Origin: Anaeromyxobacter sp.
GTDB taxonomy: Bacteria > Myxococcota > Myxococcia > Myxococcales > Anaeromyxobacteraceae
Assembly: GCA_016718565.1 (NCBI GenBank)
Contig: JADKCZ010000018.1
Coordinates: 87,001-151,000 of the forward strand
Direction: 5' to 3'
Length of the DNA stretch: 64,000 nt
Position 1 is the first letter of the stretch; the number at the start of each line of letters is the position of its first letter. Shown here piece after piece: positions 15,221-23,193 of the stretch. A model generated the notes under the pieces. It was not told where the DNA came from. It did no database searches and saw nothing but the letters and a program-made list of their open reading frames with translations. Position numbers and translations under genes: made by a program.

Positions 15221-17227
15221 TCAGTGACAGGCCTGGGGCTCCAGGCGGTCGACGTCGGTGCGGAAGGTGATGGGCGGGGTGGCGGGCAGGTTCCGGACCA
15301 GCTGGTCGTGCAGGAGCTGGGTGGAGAGGACGCCGACCAGCGCCATGTTGTCCGAGTTGGAGAACTGCCCCTGCGCGCCGTGGGCCTGGCACTTGCGCCA
15401 CAGCTGAGCCGCCAGCCTGGGCTCGAACACGCCGGCGTCGGCCAGGGCCCGCTCGCCCATCAGGTCGGCCGCCCACGGCGGAGCGGCCGCCCCCACGAAG
15501 GAGAGGGCGTCGGGGGCGCGGTAGGGCTGCTTGGTGCGGCGGATGACGGACTCCGGCACCAGCCCCTCGGCCGCCCGCTTGAGGACGTGCTTCTCGTCGA
15601 GCCCCTGCAGCTTGAAGCCGGAGGGCAGCGAGTTGGCCAGCGCCACCACGCCGGCGTCGAGGAAGGGGAAGCGGCCCTCCACCGAGTGGCCCATGAGCAT
15701 CCGGTCGCCCTGCGACGAGAGCAGGTACCCCGAGAGGAGGGTGCGCACCTCCAGGTACTGGTCCTGCGCCAGGGTGGACCAGCGGCCGTGCTCGGGCGGC
15801 AGCGAGCCGAGGAGCCGGGCCACCACGTCGGTTCCTGCGGCGGCCTGCCGCAGCGCACCGGTGAAGAGCCGCTGCAGGGCGGCGGCGGGCTGCCAGCGGG
15901 TCTGGTGCCCGAAGCCAGGGGAGCGCCAGCCCTCCCGGCCCCTGCCGAAGAACTCGCGGGCCAGCGCCTGCTGGGCCACGGGCGAGCGGGCCAGGTACGG
16001 GTAGAGCCGCTCCAGCAGGCGGGGCCGCAGCGTCGAGCCGGGGAGGCGGCCCCAGAAGCGCCGCACCTTCGCCTCGCGGAACAGGTCGTAGCCGGCGAAC
16101 ATCTCGTCGGCCCCCTCGCCGGTGAGGACCACCTTGATCCCCGACTGGCGCACCAGCCCGGAGAGCAGGAAGAGGGGGGCCGGCGCGGTGCGCAGCAGCG
16201 GACGCTCGGCGTGGTAGACCACGGCCGGGAAGGCGGCGCCGATGTCCTTTCGGGAGACCACCACGTCGCGGTGGTCGCTCCCGATGAGGGCCGCCACCTC
16301 GCGCTGGTAGCCGGTCTCGTCGTACTCGGCGTCCTCGAAGCGCAGCGAGAAGGTGAGGAACCGCTCCCCCTTCACCCGGCGGCCCAGGGCCGCCACCAGG
16401 GAGCTGTCGAGCCCGCCCGACAGGTAGCAGCCGACCGGGACGTCCGAGCGCAGCATGCGCAGCCGCACCGCGTCCTCCAGGGCCTGGCGCACCTGCCCGA
16501 CCGCCTCGTCCAGCGAGCCGCGGAAGCCCTCCGCCGGGCCGGCCGGGTAGCGTGGGCGCCAGAAGCAGCGCTCCTCGCTCCCCTGGCGCGTCACCACCCG
16601 CAGGTGCCCGGGCGGCAGCTCGCTGACGCCCTGGAAGACCGACTGGGGCGGGACCACGGTCCAGAAGGTGAAGGTCTCCGCCAGCCCGACCGGGTCGAGG
16701 GCGCGGGGGATGGCGTGGTCGGCCGCGAAGATCGACTTCACCTCGCTGGCGAAGTAGAGCCGGCCGCCGTGCTCGCACAGGTAGAGGGGGCGCACGCCCA
16801 GCGGATCCCGGGCCAGGACCAGCCGCTCCCGGGCGGCGTCCCACAGCGCGATGGCGAACTGGCCGTTGAAGCGCTCGAAGGCCGCCTCGCCCCAGGCCTC
16901 GAAGGCGTGCACGATGACCTCGGTGTCGCTGGCCGTGCGGAAGCGGTGCCCCAGCGCCAGCAGCTCGGCGCGCAGCTCGAGGTAGTTGAAGATCTCCCCG
17001 TTGAAGGCGATCCAGAGGGTGCCGTCCTCGTTGCAGAGCGGCTGCTGGCCGGTCGAGAGGTCGATGATGGAGAGCCGGGCGTGGCCCAGCCCGGCGCGGG
17101 CGTCGCGGTACAGCCCGAACTCGTCGGGGCCGCGGTGGCGCACCGCCGCCACCATGGCCGTCAGCGCCTGGCGGGACGGCGGCGGCGCCCCGTCATGGAG
17201 CGTGACCAGCCCGGCGATGCCGCACAT
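15221..17227 (-). CDS. asnB: Glutamine-dependent asparagine synthase-like amidotransferase
   Basis: 668 residues. The N-terminal glutaminase domain has the nucleophile Cys2 (MCGIAGLV), RHRGPDEFG, LGHARLSIIDLSTGQQPL and FNGEIFNYLELR. The synthetase domain has the ATP pyrophosphatase loop CYLSGGLDSSLVAALG and LTGEGADEMFAGYDLFREAK. EGRFPFLD and KQPYRAPDALSF complete the AsnB signature. It is ~100 residues longer than typical bacterial AsnB but close to the amidotransferases found in exosortase/polysaccharide loci. The ATG lies one base after the stop of the NAD-synthase-like gene (TGAGATG), so the two are probably coupled. In this setting it may amidate a sugar acid of the polysaccharide rather than make asparagine; a second paralogue lies at 26099. 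Confidence 0.93.
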   Translation of the reverse strand: MCGIAGLVTLHDGAPPPSRQALTAMVAAVRHRGPDEFGLYRDARAGLGHARLSIIDLSTGQQPLCNEDGTLWIAFNGEIFNYLELRAELLALGHRFRTASDTEVIVHAFEAWGEAAFERFNGQFAIALWDAARERLVLARDPLGVRPLYLCEHGGRLYFASEVKSIFAADHAIPRALDPVGLAETFTFWTVVPPQSVFQGVSELPPGHLRVVTRQGSEERCFWRPRYPAGPAEGFRGSLDEAVGQVRQALEDAVRLRMLRSDVPVGCYLSGGLDSSLVAALGRRVKGERFLTFSLRFEDAEYDETGYQREVAALIGSDHRDVVVSRKDIGAAFPAVVYHAERPLLRTAPAPLFLLSGLVRQSGIKVVLTGEGADEMFAGYDLFREAKVRRFWGRLPGSTLRPRLLERLYPYLARSPVAQQALAREFFGRGREGWRSPGFGHQTRWQPAAALQRLFTGALRQAAAGTDVVARLLGSLPPEHGRWSTLAQDQYLEVRTLLSGYLLSSQGDRMLMGHSVEGRFPFLDAGVVALANSLPSGFKLQGLDEKHVLKRAAEGLVPESVIRRTKQPYRAPDALSFVGAAAPPWAADLMGERALADAGVFEPRLAAQLWRKCQAHGAQGQFSNSDNMALVGVLSTQLLHDQLVRNLPATPPITFRTDVDRLEPQACH

Positions 17228-17228
17228 C

Positions 17229-18202
17229 TCAGGGGCTCCGCGGTCCGGTCACCAGCAGCGGGGCGGCGTGCAGGTAGCGGGCGGCGCGGCGCTTGGCCTC
17301 GATGTCCCGGTAGACCCGCTCGACCTGCGCCGGCGTGATGCCCACCACCGGCGCCGCCTCCTCCGCCGTGACCCGTTGACGTACGCGTAGAGGCACAGGT
17401 CCATCTCGCCGTGGGGCAGGGCGAAGTAGAACTCCTCCTGGGACTGGGCCAGCGAGAAGGTGTCGGTGGTGGGCGGCCGGCGCCGGATCTCCTCGGGGAC
17501 CCCGACGTACTCCGCCAGCGCGTAGACCTGGGTCTTGTAGAGGTGGGCGATGGGCTTGAAGTCGGCGGCCCCGTCGCCCGACTTCACGAAGAAGCCCTGA
17601 TCGTACTCCAGCAGGTTGGGCGTGCCCGCCACGGCGTAGTTGAGCCGATCGGCGTGGTAGTACTCCATCATCGTCCGGGCGCGCTGCTTGAAGTTGGTGG
17701 CCGCGATGAGCTGCAGGTAGGCGGCCAGCGGCATGCGGGCGGTCCTGAGCGCGCCCGACGGGTCGGCCACCGTGAGCGAGGTCAGGTTGAGTCGGTCGCT
17801 CTCCAGGATGGACGGCAGGGAGACCTTGCAGCGCCAGCCCTCCCCGTACTCCGGGAAGACCTGGCGGATGGCCTCCTCCTGGCGGGCGTAGCAGCCCAGG
17901 CCGGCCAGGCCGGGCGCCAGCTCCTCGAGCGCGGTGGGGATGCCGAGCCCGCTGGCCAGCAGCCGGCCGAGCTCCAGCGACTCCCCGGACGAGGCCCGCT
18001 CCGGCATGAAGAGGCCGAAGACGCGCTCCTTCCCGAGGGCGCGGGTGCAGAGCGCCGCCACCACCGAGCTGTCGATGCCGCCCGACATGCCCACCACGGC
18101 GCCCCGCTTCTTGAGGTCGCCGAGCACCTGCTCCCGGATGGCCTTCTCGATGCGGGCCGCCACGGCGGGCGCGTCGATCTTCAGGACGTCGCTGCTGAAC
18201 AT
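17229..18202 (-). pseudogene. nadE: NAD-synthase-like (NadE) ATP-dependent amidase, frameshifted near the 3' end
   Basis: PP-loop ATPase of the NadE family. From ATG at 18202, VVGMSGGIDSSVVAALCTRA is the pyrophosphate loop. GTPNLLEYDQGFFVKSGDG, HLYKTQVYALAEYVGVPEEI and PHGEMDLCLYAYVNG follow the family order. After VNG the frame turns into an Arg-rich tail, while the next frame gives the expected helix VTAEEAAPVVGITPAQVERV to a TGA at 17229. The break lies in a G run (C run on the plus strand, 17372-17374): AAC-GGG-GTC would restore V after N-G, so one G seems missing. Repaired, it is 324 residues. It could supply NAD or, given its partners, act as an ammonia-dependent ligase on the polysaccharide. 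It sits directly before the amidotransferase gene. Confidence 0.82.
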
Positions 18203-18453
18203 GGTGGTGGTCTCCCCGTCCGCGTACCATCGGTCCGCGCGTGTCTGGTGGCCATCCCCCGTCCCGGGGACGACGGTGAGCCTGGGGGCTCGGCCGGCGT
18301 CCGGTGCAGGCGCGGTGGTGTCGGCGTTTGAACGGAGAGTAACATGGGCGCGCCGGGTCCGGGCGGCCCGCCGCGCCCCAGGCTGGTGGTACAGTCGCGG
18401 GCGGCCAGGCGTGCTAGACGTACGGCGCGTCGCGCCAGACCGGGGAGGACAAC

Positions 18454-19953
18454 CTGTCGCAGCCGTGGAATCCAGGCGATCAGCGGTACCCCCCAGGCGA
18501 GGGCCGTGGGCGGCCGGTCGACGACGGCGGCGACGGCCTCGGGTGGGCGCTCCTCGCCAACCAGGCCGGGTTCTTGCTGCGCGCGCCGCTGCGCCACCGG
18601 GCGCTGGCGGCCGCCGCGCTGGCGGCCTGCCTGGCGCTGGGCGTGGTCCTGATCCTGATCATGCCGGTGAAGTACCAGGTCCAGACCGTGGTGCTCACCC
18701 AGCGCAGCCTGCTCATGAGCAGCCTCACCAACCCGGGCATGAACCGCGAGTGGGACGTCCCGACCCGCTCGGCGCGCGAGGTGGTGATCCGGCGCGAGAA
18801 CATCGTGGCGCTGGCCAAGCAGGTCGACTTCGTCGGGCGGCACATGGCCTCCCGGGCTCCCGTCGTGCGCGCCCGGGACTGGGTGGTCGAGCGCTTCTCC
18901 AGCACCGCTCGGACGCCAGAGCTGCTCCTGGAGGTGATGGTGGACACCCTGCAGGACCGGCTCCAGATCTCCACCGGGGCCGAGGGGACCGTGACCATCT
19001 CCTTCGAGTGGGCCAACCGCGAGCTGGCCCTCGACGTGGTGCAGGCGGCGCTCCAGATCTTCCTGGAGGAGCGCCACGTGGCCGAGGTGGAGGCGGTCGG
19101 GGAGTCCATCGCCATCTTCGAGGAGCACGACGCCAAGGTCCAGAAGGAGATCGCCACCACCGTGGCCAAGGTGGAGGTGAAGGAGCGCGCCCTGCAGGTC
19201 CGCACCAGCCCGCGCCCGCCGCCGGTGGCCCCGCCGCGCGCCGAGAGCGGGGAGCTGGCCCGGCTGGAGGCCACCCTGGCGGCCCGCCGGCGCGCCCTGG
19301 CGGACCTCGAGCTGTTCCGGCAACAGCGCCTGGCCGAGATGCAGGCCCAGCTGGCCCAGCAGCAGACCATCTACGCCCCCAGCCACCCCACCCTGGCCAG
19401 CACCAAGCTGGTCATCGACGGGCTGTCCCAGCCCTCGCCGCAGCGGCAGGCGCTGCAGGCCGAGATCACCCAGCTCGAGTCCGAGGTGGCCCGGCGAGGC
19501 GGCCAGGCCAGCCTGGCCCCGGCGGTCGCCTCGACGCTGGAGGCCGACATGGCGGCGGCCCGCCTGCGCCTCCTCCAGATGGCCGACCCGCGGCTGGAGC
19601 TGGAGCGTCGGCAGCTGGAGGACCTGCTGCGCGAGCACTCCAACCTGCTGGAGCGGATCGACGCCGCCCGGCTGGAGATGGACACCGCCCTGGCGGCCTT
19701 CAAGTACCGCTACACGGTGGTCTCCCCGCCGCAGCTCCCCCGGCGGCCCGCCAGGCCGTACACGCTGATCTACCTGGTGGGAGGGCTCCTGGGCGGCCTG
19801 GCGGCGGCCTTCGGGGTGGCCCTGCTGGCCGACCTGATCGGCGGCCGGGTGGTGGAGAAGTGGCAGCTGGAGGAGTCCGTCGGGATCGAGGTGCTGGGGG
19901 AGCTGCACCGGCTCCCGGAAGCGCCCAGGCCCCGCTCCCTCCGGGGGCCGTGA
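18454..19953 (+). CDS. Wzz-type polysaccharide co-polymerase (chain-length protein), CTG start
   Basis: Inner-membrane protein that sets polymer length, 499 aa. There is no ATG, GTG or TTG in frame between a stop at 18415 and 18574. CTG at 18454 sits five bases after GGGGAGG and gives an N-terminal tail comparable to that of the paralogue at 19990, so it is the best start. FLLRAPLRHRALAAAALA begins transmembrane helix 1 (about residue 40-75). A long periplasmic coiled-coil region (about 190-380) has Glu/Gln/Arg heptads. AAFKYRYTVVSPPQLPRRPA is the Wzz proline motif before helix 2 (LVGGLLGGLAAAFGVALLAD). The C-terminus is short and lacks a kinase domain. Transcription diverges from the NadE-like gene across a 251-base gap. 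Confidence 0.85.
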   Translation: MSQPWNPGDQRYPPGEGRGRPVDDGGDGLGWALLANQAGFLLRAPLRHRALAAAALAACLALGVVLILIMPVKYQVQTVVLTQRSLLMSSLTNPGMNREWDVPTRSAREVVIRRENIVALAKQVDFVGRHMASRAPVVRARDWVVERFSSTARTPELLLEVMVDTLQDRLQISTGAEGTVTISFEWANRELALDVVQAALQIFLEERHVAEVEAVGESIAIFEEHDAKVQKEIATTVAKVEVKERALQVRTSPRPPPVAPPRAESGELARLEATLAARRRALADLELFRQQRLAEMQAQLAQQQTIYAPSHPTLASTKLVIDGLSQPSPQRQALQAEITQLESEVARRGGQASLAPAVASTLEADMAAARLRLLQMADPRLELERRQLEDLLREHSNLLERIDAARLEMDTALAAFKYRYTVVSPPQLPRRPARPYTLIYLVGGLLGGLAAAFGVALLADLIGGRVVEKWQLEESVGIEVLGELHRLPEAPRPRSLRGP

Positions 19954-19989
19954 GCCGCCGGGCGCCGGTCCACGGCTGGTCGTGACCAC

Positions 19990-22929
19990 GTGAGCCCCAG
20001 CCCCACGCCGCGCCACGGCGCCCCCGCCGGGCAGGACCCGGCCCCCTGGCCGGCGCGGGCCCAGGGCGAGCGGCTCCGCGAGGTGCTGCCCTTCCTGCTC
20101 CAGGCGCCGCTCCGTCACCGCGCCCTGGCCCTCGGCGCGGCGCTGCTGCTGTGCGCGGTCGGGCTGGCGGCGCGGCTGGTGGTGCCGGTCCGCTGGGAGG
20201 TGCGCGCCAGGGTGCTGGCGCAGCAGGGGTCGGCCGCAGAGGCGCTGACCATGCCGGATCTCCCTGGGGTGGACGACGCCCCGGCCCACGCCGTCCGCGA
20301 GGTGGTGACCCGGGAGAGCAACATCCTCGCCATCTGCCGCCAGACCCGCTTCGTGGAGCGGTACCTGGCGGGGCGCGCCCCGGCCGTCCGTGCGCGCGAC
20401 TGGCTGCTGGACACCTTGCGGGGGCGCGAGCGGACGCCCGACGAGGTCCTCGACCTGCTGGTGGACACCTTGCAGGACCGGCTGGTCGTCGAGCCCGACA
20501 AGGGCGAGACCGTCACCATCGCCTTCGCCTGGACCGACCAGGTCCTGGCGCTCGACATCGTCGAGGCGGCGGTGCAGAGCTTCATGGAGGATCGCCACCT
20601 CACCGAGGTCCAGATGGCGACCGAGATGGCGGCGATCCTGGAGGATCACGACGAGCGGATCCAGCAGGAGATCCAGGCGTCCATCCAGCGGCTGGCCGAG
20701 CGGGGCCGCCAGCTCGGCGCCCCAGGGCTGGCGCCGGGCCTGCGGGCCCGCGCCGCCCGGGAGGACGAGCTGTCACGCCTCGAGGGCACCCTCGGCGAGC
20801 GCCGCCAGGCCATGGCCGCGCTCGAGCAGGGCCGGGCCCGGCGCGCCACCGAGCTGCAGGTCCACCTCGACCGCGCGCTCGCCACCTTCGCCCCGGACCA
20901 CCCGGCGGTGCGCAGCACCCGCCAGGCCCTGGACGGCATGGCCGGGCCGTCGACCCAGCTCCACGACCTGCGCCTCGAGGTCGAGACCCTGGAGCGCCAG
21001 GTCCTCCTCCGCAGCGGCCGCGCCGAGGGCGGGCCGGGGGCCCCCTCCTCCTTCCTGGACGCGGTCGATCCAGCGGGCCGGCTGGGCGTGGCGCTGCGGG
21101 ACGTGCGGCTGGAGACCGAGAGCCGCCGGCTCGACCACCTGATGCGGGCCCACTCGACGCGCCTGGAGCGGATCGCGGCGGCGCGCATGACGCTGGCGAT
21201 GGCCGCCTCGGCCTTCAAGTACCGCTACAGCGTGGTGGCGCCGCCGCGGGTGCCACGCGACCCGGTCAAGCCCTACGGGCTGCTCTTCCTCGGCGGAGGC
21301 CTGGTGGGTGGGCTGGCCCTGGCCCTCTTCCTCTCCGCGGCCGTCGACGTGCGCGCCGGACGGCTGGAGGAGCCCCTCCCGGCCGCGCCGGGCCAGGGAC
21401 TCCAGGCCTGGAGGGAGGTGGCCTGGGCGCCCGACCTGCCTTCGCCCGACCTGCCGGCGCCGGCCGCGCCGGGGCGGCTCGCCTTCTGGGCGCTCTTGGC
21501 CGGCGTGTCCGCGGCGACCGCGGCGGCGGTGGTGGCGGGCGCCGGGCCGGTGCTGGCGGCGGTGCCGGCGGCGCTGGCGGCCGGCGCCTGGGTGGTGAGC
21601 CGGCTGCCCCTGCGGTGGTCGGTGGCGGGCCTCATCTACCTCTCGCTGGGGATCGACGCCCACGGCGAGTCCACCGGCCAGTGGCGCACCCCCTTCGCCA
21701 TCATCGGCGACCTCCTCCAGGAGCGGCTCGACGCGGTGACCGGCCTCCCGGGGCTGTCGGTGACCGGGCTGGAGGTGGTGGGCGTCCTCCTGCTCGCCCT
21801 CTGGGCCCGGCGCCGGGTCGGCGGCTCGACCCTCGACGATGGCGGGCGGGTGCGGGGCAGCGCCCTCCTGCCCCGGCTGCTGGTGCTCACCGTGGCCGCG
21901 GTGCTGTTCGCCGAGGCCGTCGGGCTCGCCAGCGGCCAGGGGCTGGTGCCCTGGAAGCTCCGCAACTACCTCCACCCCGTGCTGCTGTTCCTGCTCTTCG
22001 ACGCCGCCTTCCGCGGGCCGATCGACCACCGGCTGGTCGGGCGGGTGGTGGTGGCCGCGGCGGCGACCCGGGCGCTGCTGGCCCTGATCGTGCAGCGGCT
22101 CTCGATCGCCGAATACGGCGGCAAGTTCGCGGTGGCCACCAGCCACGGCGACTCCGTGCTCTTCGCCACCGCCGCCTTCCTGCTGCTGGCCGACCTCACC
22201 GAGCGCGCCGACCGTGGCCGGCTGCTGCGCACCGCCTTGCTCCTCCCGCTGCTGGTGGTGGGCATGCTCGAGAACGGGCGCCGGCTGGTGTGGGTGATGG
22301 TGCTCATGGTCCTGCTGGTGGGCTACCTCACCAGCCCGATGCTGGCCTGGAAGCGGCGCCTGACCCGGCTGCTCCTGGTGGCGCTGCCGGCGCTGGTGCT
22401 CTACGTGGCGGTGGGCTGGAACAGCGCCTCGCCGCTCTTCGCCCCCGTCCTCACGCTGCGCAGCGTGGCCGACACCTCCTACGACCACTCGGCCTACTGG
22501 CGGGAGGTGGAGAACTGGAACATCGCCATGTCGATCCGGGAGCGGCCGCTCATGGGCCTGGGCCTGGGCGGCCGCTACACCGAGCACATGGCGAACGACG
22601 ACATCAGCTCCATCTACAAGGAGTACCGGGAGTGGCCCCACAACACCGTGCTGGGCCAGTTCATGCTGCTGGGCCTCTTCGGGTTCACCGCGGTCTGGGC
22701 GCTCTTCGCCGGCGGCCTGTTCCTGGCCTTCCGATCCCTGCGGGTGGCGACCGAGCCGGACCACCGGGTGGCCGCGCTGGGGTGCATCGGCGCCCTGGTG
22801 GCCTGTCACATGCTCGGGTACGGCGACACCGGCGCCCACTACACGCAGTACAAGCTCCTCGCGGCGCTGGCGCTGGCGCTGGCGGGCAAGCTGGCGGTGG
22901 CCTGCGGCGCCTGGCCGCGGCGCGCCTGA
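19990..22929 (+). CDS. Fusion of Wzz co-polymerase and Wzy/O-antigen-ligase-like polymerase
   Basis: 979 residues in two parts that are normally separate proteins. Residues 1 to about 460 are a chain-length protein paralogous to the preceding gene: FLLQAPLRHRALALGAALLL, periplasmic coiled coils, FKYRYSVVAPPRVPRDPVKP, and the second helix LGGGLVGGLALALFLSAA. Residues about 490-979 are a polytopic polymerase with ~11 helices, the periplasmic loop RERPLMGLGLGGRY and the PF04932-type motif WPHNTVLGQFMLLGLFGF. The start is GTG at 19990, 36 bases after the preceding stop, with no strong ribosome site visible. A covalent polymerase/co-polymerase pair would fix their ratio at one to one. The frame is uninterrupted and the linker is not low quality, so the fusion looks real. 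Confidence 0.9.
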   Translation: MSPSPTPRHGAPAGQDPAPWPARAQGERLREVLPFLLQAPLRHRALALGAALLLCAVGLAARLVVPVRWEVRARVLAQQGSAAEALTMPDLPGVDDAPAHAVREVVTRESNILAICRQTRFVERYLAGRAPAVRARDWLLDTLRGRERTPDEVLDLLVDTLQDRLVVEPDKGETVTIAFAWTDQVLALDIVEAAVQSFMEDRHLTEVQMATEMAAILEDHDERIQQEIQASIQRLAERGRQLGAPGLAPGLRARAAREDELSRLEGTLGERRQAMAALEQGRARRATELQVHLDRALATFAPDHPAVRSTRQALDGMAGPSTQLHDLRLEVETLERQVLLRSGRAEGGPGAPSSFLDAVDPAGRLGVALRDVRLETESRRLDHLMRAHSTRLERIAAARMTLAMAASAFKYRYSVVAPPRVPRDPVKPYGLLFLGGGLVGGLALALFLSAAVDVRAGRLEEPLPAAPGQGLQAWREVAWAPDLPSPDLPAPAAPGRLAFWALLAGVSAATAAAVVAGAGPVLAAVPAALAAGAWVVSRLPLRWSVAGLIYLSLGIDAHGESTGQWRTPFAIIGDLLQERLDAVTGLPGLSVTGLEVVGVLLLALWARRRVGGSTLDDGGRVRGSALLPRLLVLTVAAVLFAEAVGLASGQGLVPWKLRNYLHPVLLFLLFDAAFRGPIDHRLVGRVVVAAAATRALLALIVQRLSIAEYGGKFAVATSHGDSVLFATAAFLLLADLTERADRGRLLRTALLLPLLVVGMLENGRRLVWVMVLMVLLVGYLTSPMLAWKRRLTRLLLVALPALVLYVAVGWNSASPLFAPVLTLRSVADTSYDHSAYWREVENWNIAMSIRERPLMGLGLGGRYTEHMANDDISSIYKEYREWPHNTVLGQFMLLGLFGFTAVWALFAGGLFLAFRSLRVATEPDHRVAALGCIGALVACHMLGYGDTGAHYTQYKLLAALALALAGKLAVACGAWPRRA

Positions 22930-23001
22930 GCGCGGTGCGGCGCGCCCCCAGGCCCCGTCGACCCGCCCGCTTGTCCGGTGGTCGTGGGGTCGGCCGCTCC
23001 G

Positions 23002-23031
23002 TTGACAGCCCCTTCGGCGCGGCCCTAGTGT
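23002..23031 (+). promoter_or_regulatory. Candidate sigma-70-type promoter before the GT4 gene
   Basis: A perfect TTGACA (23002-23007) is followed after 18 bases by TAGTGT (23026-23031). The -10 shares the TAGxxT form of the tRNA-Glu promoter at 60388. It lies about 160 bases before the ATG at 23194, inside a 264-base gap that holds no gene. Confidence 0.45.
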
Positions 23032-23193
23032 TCCGCACCGTCGGCGTGACCCGTCGTGAAGCCCGCGACGCCGCCGCTCCGAGCCGCCGATGACGCCGCC
23101 CCCGCCACCTCCCCGCGCCGCGGTCTCCGTCCCCCGCGCCCGGGCGGCGGCGCCCATGGCCGCGCCAGGCCGGTCGGACAGAGAGGACCGTCG

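Noticed and set aside
15205..15235. TTGACA on the plus strand near 15205 as a promoter
   Set aside because: No rightward gene follows; the region is transcribed leftwards.
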